Shown piece by piece: positions 54,348 to 63,757 of a stretch of DNA of 64,000 nucleotides. The stretch's first letter is position 1. Each line of letters begins with the position of its first letter. The position numbers and the translations under genes were made by a program. The notes beneath the pieces are model-generated. The model did no database searches, was not told the origin of the DNA, and saw nothing but the letters and a program-made list of their open reading frames with translations. This stretch comes from Streptomyces sp. TS71-3. Lineage in GTDB: Bacteria; Actinomycetota; Actinomycetes; Streptomycetales; Streptomycetaceae. Location: contig NZ_BNEL01000003.1 in the NCBI RefSeq assembly GCF_018327685.1, positions 3,712,947 through 3,776,946 of the forward strand, read 5' to 3'.

Positions 54348-55026
54348 CTAAGCAGAATCGCCTGTGGAATCGGATGCCCATGGTCCGTAACAGTGTTAGT
54401 GCGACGCCTTTCTCTTCCAGTTTCCGATGTGTCCACGGTCACCGTTTCTGGAAAACGGACGACAGGCTTCCACCATCTTAATTGCGACCTATGTCATATT
54501 GTTTTGGTCATCTCATAAGGCGCAGTCTTAGTTGATCAAGTTTGCGTGCAATGCTCACCGTATAGAACCCGCGTTCCATCGACGCGCTGCTTCACGACTG
54601 AGCGGTGCCCATTTCCTCGGCCGCGTCCAGGCGCTGACCCCGTGAACTCGATCACGAGGCTCCCAGGGAGCCATGGTGATCTCGCCCTTGCTGGGCCACC
54701 GCCTGGATGACCCACGCCAACGCCCGAAGGATGCTGATCATGGCTGCTTCGAGCTTCTGCCGACTCTGCGGGGAGGCCATGCCTGTTCCGGTCGGCAAGA
54801 AAGCTCCAGATCACAAGGCGCGTGGACACAAGGAGAAGTGCCCAGGCTCTCGGCAGGGCACTGTCCGTTTCTGAACGCGCGAGCAACGAAAAATCAATCG
54901 GGATCGGTGGGACGCCCGAGCATGATCTTCGTGCGTGTGGCCGAAGTGACACGGACAAACGTCTGGGCCGGTATAGCCTCAAGACGAGAGTCATTCGCCT
55001 CAGTGCGCCACGAACGGGAAGCCCCC
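54348..55026. other. Intergenic region of lower GC, no gene found
   Basis: Between the IS1380-type element and the HicB-like gene there is AT-richer sequence with only accidental frames. It may contain eroded foreign DNA, but no family was recognised. Confidence 0.4.
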
Positions 55027-55494
55027 ATGCCATTCGACGCGATCTTCGATCAGCCGGACATCACCGCGGATCCCGACGATCTTACATTCGAGCTCACCAC
55101 GTACCCCGCCACGGCCGTCCACACCGGATCCGCCTGGAACGTCAGCGTTCACGATCTCCCCGGTAAACACAGCCTGCAGGCCCAAGCAGGCACCTGGTTG
55201 GAAGCCGAAGACGAGATCCAAGAGCTCGTCGCCAAGTACCTGGAGGCCGACCGCACCAGCATCGTCGTTTCGGTGGAGCCGGCTGATCCCGAAGCTCGGG
55301 CTGCACTACGCGCGCTGACGAGTGCTCGGATCACTCGAGCCAAAGCAGAACAGGCAGAGCGAGATGCAGCACGCCACGCGTCCCGTCTCCTCTTGGGCCA
55401 GGGATGGACTACCGGAGATGTTGGAGCAGTGCTACGCCTGCCCGAGGCTCGCGTCGTACAACTTACAGTTCCTGCACCCGGGAAAGCGACCTAA
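55027..55494 (+). CDS. HicB-like domain protein, orphan
   Basis: ATG 55027 with GGGAAG upstream gives 155 residues. Residues 20-75 (SAWNVSVHDLPGKHSLQAQA to ELVAKYLEA) resemble the partial RNase-H-like fold of HicB antitoxins, with the DLPG turn. The C-terminal part (RHASRLLLGQGWTTGDVGAVL) looks like a helix-turn-helix. No HicA-type toxin gene is next to it. It may be an orphan antitoxin or a regulator; the assignment rests on fold-level pattern only. Confidence 0.5.
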   Translation: MPFDAIFDQPDITADPDDLTFELTTYPATAVHTGSAWNVSVHDLPGKHSLQAQAGTWLEAEDEIQELVAKYLEADRTSIVVSVEPADPEARAALRALTSARITRAKAEQAERDAARHASRLLLGQGWTTGDVGAVLRLPEARVVQLTVPAPGKAT

Positions 55495-55540
55495 AGGTGT
55501 CCTGTAACTCCTGGTCACAGTGAGATGATCTGGCTGTAGC

Positions 55541-55744
55541 GTGAGGAGCGAGACGGATCGGAATAGTCAGCCGGACAACGGCTCGAAGAACCACACGGCC
55601 CGGTCGTTCGCCATCGCGTTACGCGGCGTGGACGGTCATGACGGCCCCTTCCACTCCGTCGACACCAAGGGTCAGATGCTGCGGTTCAGCTGGAACGAGG
55701 CCGACGTGCTGAACTGGAGCACCAAGAAGCCGTACGACTTCTGA
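55541..55744 (+). CDS. Short hypothetical protein, probably truncated by insertion
   Basis: The frame of 67 codons starts at GTG 55541 and ends at a TGA (55742-55744) that belongs to the terminal repeat of the adjoining IS4-type element. It probably lost its original C-terminus to the insertion. It contains SFAIALRGVDGHDGPFHSVD and LRFSWNEADVLNWS; no family was recognised. Confidence 0.35.
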   Translation: MRSETDRNSQPDNGSKNHTARSFAIALRGVDGHDGPFHSVDTKGQMLRFSWNEADVLNWSTKKPYDF

Positions 55745-55812
55745 GCTTGTCGTTTAACCTCCGCCGAACCTTGCCGTTGTCTACGGTCTCCTCGATGGGC
55801 AGGATGGCGGCC

Positions 55813-56133
55813 ATGACCGTGTCACCTGCAACACGTCAGCTTTGCGACGCCACATTTCCGGACAATGACGCTGCGAGCGCCCTGTCACTCCTTGTTTTCT
55901 ACACAGGAGCGGAGTGTGAACGCGTGCATCAGGCTGCGGTCCGGTTGAGCGGAGGACGACTCGGCAAGCTTCGTATGTGGCTCGATGAAGCCAAGCGCAA
56001 CCCGGAGACCGTCTTGTGGTTCGGCGAGTCGCCCTCCGACGTCTCTCCGGACGCCCACGCCTTCGGAGTGGAGTTCATCAACAGCTTCCTCGACAAGCAC
56101 CTAGATACGCCCGCAGAGCCCATGAGCGAGTGA
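55813..56133 (+). CDS. Hypothetical protein, possible IS passenger
   Basis: ATG 55813 gives 106 residues; ATGs at 55795 and 55804 are in frame. The product (ATRQLCDATFPDNDAASALS, then RLGKLRMWLDEAKRNPETV and FGVEFINSFLDKHL) is helical and soluble. No family was recognised. It lies between the terminal repeat and transposase of the IS copy, in lower-GC DNA, and so may be carried by the element. Confidence 0.45.
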   Translation: MTVSPATRQLCDATFPDNDAASALSLLVFYTGAECERVHQAAVRLSGGRLGKLRMWLDEAKRNPETVLWFGESPSDVSPDAHAFGVEFINSFLDKHLDTPAEPMSE

Positions 56134-56282
56134 CAGCCGGCTGCCTGGAAAGAACCACGCAGCGACATCGAACAATCGTCTCGAACTTGATCAACTTTTT
56201 CGCAGTTCAGTGAACAAAAAGGCGGCCTTCGTCTGATCATGTGCTCCGACCAAGGTGCACCGATCGAGACGAAGGCCGTGAA

Positions 56283-57715
56283 GTGAGTCCGCTGCCTGCC
56301 GACGGTCCCGGGGAAGCGTTCGCGCAAGCGTCACGCTTCCGAGAGGACTTATTCGACTGCCTGGCCGTGCGCGGGGACGAACTGTTCGAGCTCGCCGATG
56401 CGCTGCTGTGCGCGGACGGTCCGGTGAGGACGCCGGTGGACCTGACGCTGGTGGCCGAGCACCGGCGCGGGCACGGCGCGATGTACAACGCGCTGAACAA
56501 CGGGACCATCGATGTGCCCCGGCTGCGGCAGGTGCTCGCCGGCCTGCCGATGCCGCAGGCCGCCGACGGGCGCCTGGTCCTGGCAGTCGACGTCAGCAAC
56601 TGGCTGCGCCCCGACGCGCCGACCAGCGCGGAGCGTCTGTTCTGCCACGTCTACGGCCGCAGCGGACGGACCTCGGACCAGTTCATTCCCGGTTGGCCCT
56701 ACTCCTTCGTCGCCGCGCTGGAGTCGGGCCGGACGTCCTGGTGCCAGCTCCTGGACGCTGTCCGTCTCGGGCCCGAGGACGACGTCGCCGAGGTCACTGC
56801 CGCCCAGGTCCGCCGGGTGATCACCGACCTGGTCGAGATGGGCCGCTGGCACGCGGGCGACCGCGACATCCTCATCGTGTTCGACGCCGGTTACGACGCC
56901 CCGCGCATGGCCCACCTCCTGGCCGGCCTCCCGGTCGAGGTCCTCGGGCGGATGCGCACGGACCGGGTCATGCGCCGCCCGGCGCCTTCCCGCGAGGAGT
57001 ACTACCGGGTCCACCCCCGCGGCGGTCACCCGCCGAAGCATGGCGGAGAGTTCCGCTTCGCCAAACCGGAGAGCCCGACGCGGCAACGGTGCAGGTCACC
57101 GACCGGTACGGCACCGCCCGCGCGATGGCCTGGGACCGCATCCACCCGAGGCTGACCTGGATCGACCACACCGGTGAACTCCCCGTCATCGAGGGCACAC
57201 TGATCCGCCTCCAGGTCGACCGCCTGCCCGGCGGAGGCGACCCGCTGCCCGTCTGGCTGTGGTCGTCGGCCACCGCTCTGAGCAGCGAGGATGTCGACGT
57301 CCGCTGGCAGGCGTTCCTGAGGCGCTTCGACCTGGAGCACACGTTCCGGCTGATGAAGCAGACCCTGGGCTGGACCCGGCCGAAGCTCCGTACCCCCGAG
57401 GCCGGCGAACGCTGGACCTGGATCGTCATCGCCGCGCACACCCAGCTCCGCCTCCTGCGCCAGGCCGCCACCGACCTGAGACGGCCATGGGAGAAACCGG
57501 CCGAGCCCGGCCGGCTTACCCCGGCCAGGGTCCGCCGGGGGTTCAGGAACCTCCGCCCGCACCTGCTCTGTCCGGCCCGTGCACCGAAACCCTCAACTCC
57601 CGGCCCTGGAAGGCCACTCGGCTCGAAGAACCGGCGACCCGCCGCCCACTACGACGTGGGCAAAACCGTGAAACGACCAGAAAGCATCATCGAACGAAAC
57701 CGACTCAGAGGATAA
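56283..57715 (+). pseudogene. IS4-type transposase, copy 1, frameshifted
   Basis: From GTG 56283 the protein reads SPLPADGPGEAF through LVLAVDVSNWLRPDA (first Asp), ILIVFDAGYDAP (second Asp) and RGGHPPKHGGEFRFAKPE. Near 57075 loss of one base moves it to the frame with ATVQVTDRYGTARAMAWDR, FDLEHTFRLMKQTLGWTRPK (catalytic Glu) and a GRPLGSKNRRPA tail. It would have about 477 residues if joined. A programmed frameshift is possible, but no slippery run is seen. Confidence 0.75.
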
Positions 57716-57769
57716 ATGCCAAGCTGAGCTTGGCTTTTAACGTTCATGTCCGTCGGGTCTGAGGATGGC

Positions 57770-58047
57770 GCTTAAAGGCGCTGCTCGTTGGTGGCTACCT
57801 ACCCCACCTATCCGAGCATGTGGCTGATTCCGCCCTGGCCGTCCGTGCCGTTCCAGACCGTAGCCGCCAGCCAGATCGGGAACCAGGACACCCGCTCCGG
57901 CAGGAACGGGGCGGTAAGGAGCCAGGCGACGGGCGGGGCGGCGAACAGCAGACAGCAGCACCAGCCCTTCCTGGAAGTAGCAGCGGGCTGTGGTGTCGAG
58001 TTCGTGGGCACCCGGCAGAAGGTAAGCGGTGCCCATGGCCTGCGCAT
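57770..58047 (-). pseudogene. Membrane-protein-like fragment
   Basis: Two overlapping minus-strand frames read GTAYLLPGAHELDTTARCYF and then, after a shift, AWLLTAPFLPERVSWFPIW with a hydrophobic stretch before it. The joined sequence looks like a piece of a membrane protein. No family was recognised, and chance coding in GC-rich DNA is possible. Confidence 0.3.
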
Positions 58048-58136
58048 GAGTATCTGTACCTACAACGCCGCCTGTCGCGGGTTCTGCCCCGTTCGTCGGG
58101 GTTTGGTGCCGACCTTGTGGTGAGTGGGCCGCTGGT

Positions 58137-58230
58137 GTGGCTGGCCGGTGGCCGGGGTTCAGGAACCTCCGTCCGACGGCAGCATCCCCAGCAGGTGCAC
58201 CGAAACCCTCCCAGCCGGAGCACTCTGCCC
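58137..58230 (+). pseudogene. Inverted transposase C-terminal relic
   Basis: The plus strand reads GFRNLRPTAASPAGAPKPSQP, the usual C-terminal segment of this transposase family, opposite in orientation to copy 2 beside it. It fits the piece missing from copy 2 or is a relic of a third insertion. Confidence 0.55.
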
Positions 58231-59549
58231 ACGTCGTGGCGGATTGCCCTGTGCCGGTTCTTCGTCCCCGGCGGTCGGCCGGGGCCCGCCGGACCCGGGC
58301 AGGGGTGAGTCGTTCGGGCGGGGCCGGCTTCTCCCAGGGATGCCGGAGGTCCTGGACGAGCGGACGGGCGAGGCGGAGCTGGGTGTGGGCGGCGATGGCG
58401 AGCCAGGTCCAGCGGTCGGCGGCATCAGGGCTGCGGAGCTTGGGGGGCGGTCCACCCGAGGGTCTGTTTCATCATGCGGAAGGTGTGCTCGACGTCGAAT
58501 CTTCGCAGGAACGCCTGCCAGCAACGGTTGATGTCCGCTGCGGTGGCGCCGGTCTTGGACCACCACAGCCACAACGGTTTCGGGTCGGCGCCGGACGGCA
58601 GGTGGGAGACCTCCAAGCGGGTCACCGTGCCTTCGATGATGGGCAACTCGGCATTGTGGTCGATCCAGGCGGCCCGGCGGGTCAACCGCGGGTGGAGCCG
58701 GTCCCAGGCCCGGACTGTGGCTGTGCCGTAGAGGCGGGTGTCGCAGACGGTCACCACGTGCTCCTCACCCCAGGTATCCGGCTGGCCGAAGACGAACTCT
58801 CCGCCGTGCTTGGGCGGTCGGCCACCTTTGGGGTCGTAGACACGTGGTGGTGTCGGCCGGCGCATCACGCGGTCCGACCGTGTCCGGCCCAGGATCTCAA
58901 TGGGCAGGTCCGCCAGCAGGTGAGCGAGCCGCGGAGCGTCATAGCCAGCGTCGACCACAATCAGGACGTCCGGGTCGCCGTCCTTCCACTGAGCCGAATC
59001 GACCAGCCGCTCGACGACTTCGCGGATCTGCGCGGTGGTGACAGCGGCGACGTCGGCGCCGGGCTGAAGCCGGACAGCGTCCAGAATCGCGGTCCACGAC
59101 GTCCGCCCCGTCTCCAGTGCGGCCACGACCGAGTAGGGCCACCCCGGAATCATCAAGTGCTTGTTGTCGCCGTACCCGTAGGTGTGGCAGAAGCACCGGT
59201 CAGGGGTGGTGTCCGCGTCCGGGCGGAGCCAGGGCGAGACGTCGACCGCGAGAACCAGGCGGCTGTCAGCCGCCTTCGGCAATGGCACGGAGACCAGCGC
59301 CCGCCGCAGTCGGCCCACGTCCATCCGCCCCCGGTTCAGACCCGCATAGAGAGAACCGTGCCCGCGGCGGTATTCCGGCACCAGAGCTAGGCTGACCAGC
59401 GTCTTCACAGGCCCGTCAGCGCATAGCATCGCGTCGGTGAGCTCGAACAGCGCATCCGCACGCGCGGTCAGCGACGCGTACAACTCCCTCCGGAAGTGTG
59501 ATAGCAAGCCGAACGGCTCCCGCTGAACATCGTGATGCAGCAGACTCAC
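58225..59549 (-). pseudogene. IS4-type transposase, copy 2, broken at the C-terminus
   Basis: An intact frame from ATG 59549 to the stop at 58425 gives 374 residues with LVLAVDVSPWLRPDA, VLIVVDAGYDAPRLAHLLAD and FDVEHTFRMMKQTLGW, so all three DDE residues are present. After that a frameshift moves reading to HPWEKPAPPERLTPARVRR, and then to another frame with PGRPPGTKNRHRAIRHDVG. The expected GFRNLRP segment between these two is missing here and lies inverted at 58150-58225. It is not closely similar to copy 1, so the two are separate insertions. Confidence 0.75.
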
Positions 59550-59690
59550 TTCTAGCTGCCTTCGATAGATCCCGTATCTCTGTGACGGAGCACAGGATCA
59601 GACGAGGGCCGCCTATACATCCGCCGAATTGCGAAAACTCTGATCAAGTTCGAGCCGTGTTCGATGTCGGACCTTAAACGACAAGCTGAG

Positions 59691-60171
59691 AGGTCGTTTT
59701 CGCCTCTGATGTACAGGCATTTTGTGTTTTACGCGGTGCGAATCAGCGGTGCTGGGAGGGCTGGGTATGCGGGTGGGTTTCGATGGCTGCGTGGGGTGAC
59801 TGCTGGGGCGGGATGTTGCTGGTGCCTGTCTCGTCGCAACGTGACTGGCGCGGGGGCGTGCCTGCGTGCTTCTGCAACCGTCTCCGCACGCCTGGGCGCC
59901 TCTGCTCGCCCGGTGGTACATCCGGGTCATGGCTGAGCGTCGCGCCTACCTCAGTGACCTGGCGGTGAGTGAGCCGGTGACGGCTCCGATGACGGCGTCG
60001 GTCGTGACCCGTACGTTGTACTTCCGTCAGGAGCGCGTCGGCCGGTACGGCTCATCGAGCCGCTTGAAGCACAGTCCCTCCAGTTCGGCTGTCCGTGCCC
60101 GCCCGGCGGATACCGGCCAGGGCACGGACACGCATGTCAGCGTCTGCTGCCCGTGGGTGTCAGGGGGTGTG
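59691..60171. other. Intergenic region, no gene found
   Basis: The sequence from the IS edge to the FAD oxidoreductase stop has only frames lacking recognisable content on either strand. No strong hairpin follows the oxidoreductase gene. Confidence 0.4.
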
Positions 60172-61782
60172 TCAGTAGGTGATGGACAGCGCGTGGTGGA
60201 AGACGTTCCCGGGGTCCCACTCGCCCTTGATCCGCTGGAGCCGCGGATAGTTGTCCTTGTAGTAGAGGGTCTGCCAGGGGGTGCCGGAGGCGTTCCACTC
60301 CGGGTCCTTCAGGTCCGTGTCCGGGTAGTTGATGTACGAGCCGTCGCTGTCGCCGTCGATGACCGGGACGCCGCCGGTCGCCGCGTACGTCTCCTTGTAG
60401 AGCCCTCGCATCCAGTCGACGTGCCGGGCGTCGTCGGCGGGGTCGGCCCAGTAGGTGATGAAGTTGGCCTTGAGGACCGAGTCCCGCTGCGGCATGGCGG
60501 TGTCGGCGGGGGCGGGCACGTTGGCGCGGCCGCCGTAGGTGTAGAGGAGGACGGAGGCGTGGCCGTCGTAGCCGGGGTCGGACAGCCGCCGGTACAGGGC
60601 GGCGATCTGGTCCTCGGAGTAGGCCCGGCGCAGGTAGGCGCCCTTGGACTTGGAGCGGTCGTAGGCCCCGGTCTCGTACGGGTTCTTGAGGGTCTCCTTC
60701 AGCCAGGGTCCCGTCGCCCGGGTCCTGGTGTGCGCCACGTCCACGCCGACGGTCACCGCGCCGATGTAGTCGTCCACCAAGTCGGCCGCGTTCGCCAGGG
60801 TGCCGTCGACCTGGACGTTGAGGCCCACCGTCCCGAGGGCCGCGTTGTGCAGCAGTAGGACGCTGTTCAGGCTGGCGTACGGCCCGCCGTCGCCGTCGTT
60901 GTCCGTGTGCCACTGGCCGTGGTTGCGCACGATGCGGGTGAACGCCTCCTCGGTGAGGTCGCTCCACTTCCAGCTGACGGACGCCTTCAGCAGCGCGCCG
61001 GGCGGCCTGGGCAGCAGGCCGGCCGGGTCCCCGGTGGCGCCGGGGGTCCTGAACCAGTACTTGGTGACCACGCCGAAGTTGCCGCCGCCCCCGCCGGTGT
61101 GGGCCCACCACAGGTCGCGGTGCGGGTCGTCCACGTCGCTGGTGGCGATCACCGCCCGCGCCTTCCCCGCGCCGTCGACGACCACCACCTCCACCCCGTA
61201 CAAGTGGTCGACGACCGCTCCGTACTGGCGGCACAGCGCCCCGTAGCCACCGCCCTGCACATGGCCGCCGACGCCCACGGTCGGGCAGGTGCCGCCGGGT
61301 ATCGTCACGCCCCAGTCCAGGTACAGCGTCCGGTACACGTGGCCGAGTTGGGCGCCCGCCTCGACGGCGAACGCCTGCCGCTCCTCGTCGAAGTACACGG
61401 CGTCCATCTCGGACACGTCGAGCAGCATCCGTACCTGCCCGTCGTCGACCAGCCCGTCCAGGCAGTGGCCGCCGCTGCGGACGGCGATCCGCGCGCCGTC
61501 CCGCACCGCCTCCGCGACGGCGGCCGTGACCTGCTCGGTCGTGTGGACGATCCGCACGGAGTCCGGCTTCCCGACGAAGCGGCCGTTGTACCCGCGGGCC
61601 GTCAGGTCGCCGTACCGGACGTCGTCCGAGGTGACGGTGACCGCGGGCGGGGCGCCCACCGCCCGGCCCGTCTCCCCGGCGGTGTCCGGCGCGCCCGCGT
61701 ACGCGGGTCCCACGGTGGTGAGCGCGGCGACCGTGCCGCCGGCTCCGGCGCCGAGGAACCCGCGGCGCGTCAGTGCTGACAT
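60172..61782 (-). CDS. Tat-exported FAD-linked oxidoreductase (BBE/PCMH family)
   Basis: ATG 61782, seven bases after GGGAG, gives 536 residues. LTRRGFLGAGAGG is a twin-arginine signal with cleavage near AYA. The PCMH FAD domain has IAVRSGGHCLDG, whose His can bind FAD covalently, and VGVGGHVQGGGYGALCRQYG, whose Cys suits a second covalent bond, so the flavin is probably bicovalent as in berberine-bridge-like enzymes. The BBE motif sits at the C-terminus (INYPDTDLKDPEWN then YYKDNYPRLQRIK). Substrates of relatives include oligosaccharides and antibiotics. Its start lies inside the end of the upstream TetR gene. Confidence 0.9.
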   Translation of the reverse strand: MSALTRRGFLGAGAGGTVAALTTVGPAYAGAPDTAGETGRAVGAPPAVTVTSDDVRYGDLTARGYNGRFVGKPDSVRIVHTTEQVTAAVAEAVRDGARIAVRSGGHCLDGLVDDGQVRMLLDVSEMDAVYFDEERQAFAVEAGAQLGHVYRTLYLDWGVTIPGGTCPTVGVGGHVQGGGYGALCRQYGAVVDHLYGVEVVVVDGAGKARAVIATSDVDDPHRDLWWAHTGGGGGNFGVVTKYWFRTPGATGDPAGLLPRPPGALLKASVSWKWSDLTEEAFTRIVRNHGQWHTDNDGDGGPYASLNSVLLLHNAALGTVGLNVQVDGTLANAADLVDDYIGAVTVGVDVAHTRTRATGPWLKETLKNPYETGAYDRSKSKGAYLRRAYSEDQIAALYRRLSDPGYDGHASVLLYTYGGRANVPAPADTAMPQRDSVLKANFITYWADPADDARHVDWMRGLYKETYAATGGVPVIDGDSDGSYINYPDTDLKDPEWNASGTPWQTLYYKDNYPRLQRIKGEWDPGNVFHHALSITY

Positions 61783-62526
61783 CTGCATCTCCCGTTCTCA
61801 GCGATCTTGTTTCTCAGGGCTCGTGCTTCCGGGCGGTCGTGCTTCCCAGGGGTCGTGCCGGGTGTGCCCGGTCCGTCTTCCGGCCGGCCGGGCGGGCACG
61901 CCGCCGGCACCTCGCGGGGCGGCCGGAGCGAGAAGGTACTGCCCTCCGCCAGCACCATCCGCAGCAGGGCGTCCCACAGCCTGCACAGCCGCGGGTCCAG
62001 GTCGGCCCACTCCACCGCGAGGGAGAGCAGCCGCATCCCGGTGAGCGCCTCCACGAAGACGTGGGCGATGTCCACGGGCAGCAGGTCCGCCCGTATCTCC
62101 CGCTGCCGCTGGGCCAGCGCGAGGAACTCCGTGACCAGGGAGAGCCACCGCAGTTCCGCGCCGTGCGTTGCCCTCGCCGTCGGGCTCGCCCTCCACCCGG
62201 AGGCGGAACCCGGCCCGGGCGACGGGGTCGTGCGCCATGCGGCACGCGGCCTCGTAGGAGAACTCGACGAGGCCCCGCAGCCCGCTGCGCTCCCGCACCC
62301 GGACGGCCATCGCCAGGGCCGGCCAGATGTCGTCCTCCAGTTCCAGGACGGCGGCGGCCAGCTGCTCCTTCGAGTCGAAGTGGAAGTAGAGCGCCCCGCC
62401 GGTCACGCCGGCTTCCCGCTGATGTCGGCGACGCTCGTCCTGTGGTACCCGTGTGCGCCGAAGCCTTCCGCGGCCGCGAGGAGGATTCGGCTCCGTGTGC
62501 TCTCGCCTCTCGACAGCAGAACGCAC
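61770..62526 (-). pseudogene. TetR regulator resembling gamma-butyrolactone receptors, frameshifted
   Basis: Pieces in three frames give RILLAAAEGFGAHGYHRTSV, then EAGVTGGALYFHFDSKEQLAAAV, then after about 62165 ELRWLSLVTEFLALAQRQRE and VDIAHVFVEALTGMRLLSLA. GALYFHFDSKEQLA is the recognition region of the ArpA/ScbR group. One base is lost near 62415 and another shift occurs near 62165; a further shift near the start is likely. Its last codons overlap the start of the FAD oxidoreductase, which it probably once controlled. Confidence 0.75.
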
Positions 62527-62586
62527 TCCTTCCGTTACGCCGTCCGGCCGGCCCGCGGTCGGCGCGGAACGCCGACCGGCGGACGG

Positions 62587-63432
62587 TCAGCGCGGAGAGG
62601 CGTCCGCGCCCACGGCCGGCATCGGGGTGCCCGTCAGCTCCTCGCTCAGCCGGCGCAGGCGGGCGCGCGCGCCCTCGTCGTGCGCCTGCGCGTGGGCGCG
62701 CGCCACCTGCGAGCGGTTCACGTAGAGGCCGCTGTTCCTGGCGTACTCGGGGTCCGTGACCAGGCGCGCGGTGTTCCGCACGCCCTCCGCGACCGTGCTC
62801 TGCGGGGTGAAGAGATGCGTGACGATCTTGGTCGGCATGTACGAGGCGGGGTGCAGGGAGTTGACCGTCACCCCGGTGCCGTCGAGCACGTCCGCCAGGT
62901 CCATGGTGAGCATGATCTGGGCGAGCTTGGCCTGGCAGTAGGCCTGGCCCCCGCTCCAGCCGCTGCGCAGCATGACGTCGTCGAAGTCGATGGGGGCCTG
63001 GCCCGCCGAGGTCACGTTGACGATCCTGGCGGGCGCGGAGTCGACCAGCAGCGGGGCCAGCCGGCAGCTCAGGATGTACGTGGAGAGGTAGTCGACCTGG
63101 AAGGTCAGCTCCAGCCCGTCCCGGCTCTCCCGGCGGTCGAGTTCGACCCCCATGCCCGCGTTGTTGACCAGGACGTCGATCCGGGGCCGGGACAGCAGCC
63201 GGTCGGCGAGCGACTGGATCTCGGCGAGCGAGGAGAAGTCGGCCCGCTCGTAGCTCAGCCGCTCGTTGCCCGTGGCGGCCCGCAGCTCCGCGAGAAGCTC
63301 CTGGCCCTTTTCCTCGCTGCGCCCGTGCAGGACGAGTTCGGGTCCCAGCGGGGCCAGTTCATGGGCGAGCGCACGGCCGAGCCCGTCGGTCGCGCCGGTG
63401 ATGACGATGGTCTGGTCCGCGATGGACGTCAT
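62587..63432 (-). CDS. Short-chain dehydrogenase/reductase
   Basis: ATG 63432 with GGAGG upstream gives 281 residues. IVITGATDGLGRALAHELA is the NADP-binding loop (TGxxxGxG), VNNAGMG the NNAG motif, and IVNVTSAGQ with QAYCQAKLA the catalytic Ser and Tyr-xxx-Lys. The LSTYILSCRLAPLL segment and length fit retinol-dehydrogenase-like proteins. It lies between two TetR genes on the same strand, so control by the upstream one is likely. Confidence 0.9.
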   Translation of the reverse strand: MTSIADQTIVITGATDGLGRALAHELAPLGPELVLHGRSEEKGQELLAELRAATGNERLSYERADFSSLAEIQSLADRLLSRPRIDVLVNNAGMGVELDRRESRDGLELTFQVDYLSTYILSCRLAPLLVDSAPARIVNVTSAGQAPIDFDDVMLRSGWSGGQAYCQAKLAQIMLTMDLADVLDGTGVTVNSLHPASYMPTKIVTHLFTPQSTVAEGVRNTARLVTDPEYARNSGLYVNRSQVARAHAQAHDEGARARLRRLSEELTGTPMPAVGADASPR

Positions 63433-63757
63433 GTCGTACCTCCGGTAACGGGCAGGACCCTGCCCGGTGGATGACGCGCCCCCACGCGGCCCGTACGGCC
63501 GCCAGGAGGTCGCGTGGTTCACGTGGTGCGAGTGGTACGTGTGGTGCGCCTCGGGCGCGTGATGCGAGTCGGGCGCGCGGTGCGAGTCGTACGTGTGGTG
63601 CGGGCCGTGCGGGTGCGAGGTGGTGGGCGCCCGGAACGCGATCCCCGGAAGGGGCGTCCCGGGCGGTGTCCCGGGCGGTGGGCGTCCCGGGCGGGGTGGC
63701 CGGGACGGGGACGTCCGGAGCCGGGGCCCGGAGGGGCGTCCGGAGCGCGGCGCGGGG
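63433..63757. repeat. Intergenic region with GTGCGAGT-type tandem repeats
   Basis: At 63519-63622 words such as GTGCGAGT, GTACGTGTGGTGCG and CGGGCGCG recur in tandem, giving a run of Val and Arg if translated. No gene is supported. The remainder is GC-rich and includes the promoter of the dehydrogenase. Confidence 0.45.

Larger units (their letters stand above)
55741..57728 (+). mobile_element. IS4-type element, copy 1
   Basis: The proposed left end is CTGAGCTTGTCGTTTAA (55741-55757), the right end TAAATGCCAAGCTGAG (57713-57728), inverted relative to each other. The transposase gene lies in the right two thirds. A 56163-56174 block CGACATCGAACA and the following CTCGAACTTGATCA are shared with copy 2, where the terminal repeat is directly beside it. 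In copy 1 about 400 extra bases with an open frame separate the two. Boundaries are therefore tentative. Confidence 0.55.
57724..59690 (-). mobile_element. IS4-type element, copy 2, tail to tail with copy 1
   Basis: On the minus strand it begins CTCAGCTTGTCGTTTAA (59690 downward), followed at once by the CGACATCGAACA and CTCGAACTTGATCA blocks shared with copy 1. Its other end is proposed at 57724-57740 (plus strand CTGAGCTTGGCTTTTAA), overlapping the right end of copy 1 by five bases. Length would be 1967 bp. About 400 bp between the transposase end and that terminus are unrelated to the transposase. Confidence 0.5.

Noticed and set aside
56283..57715. Programmed frameshift in the IS4-type transposase
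   Set aside because: No slippery A- or G-run or downstream structure is evident at about 57075, and the related copy 2 reads through this region in one frame.
55813..59690. Possible composite transposon
   Set aside because: The two IS copies are too different in sequence and lie tail to tail without a defined cargo between them, so joint mobility is not supported.
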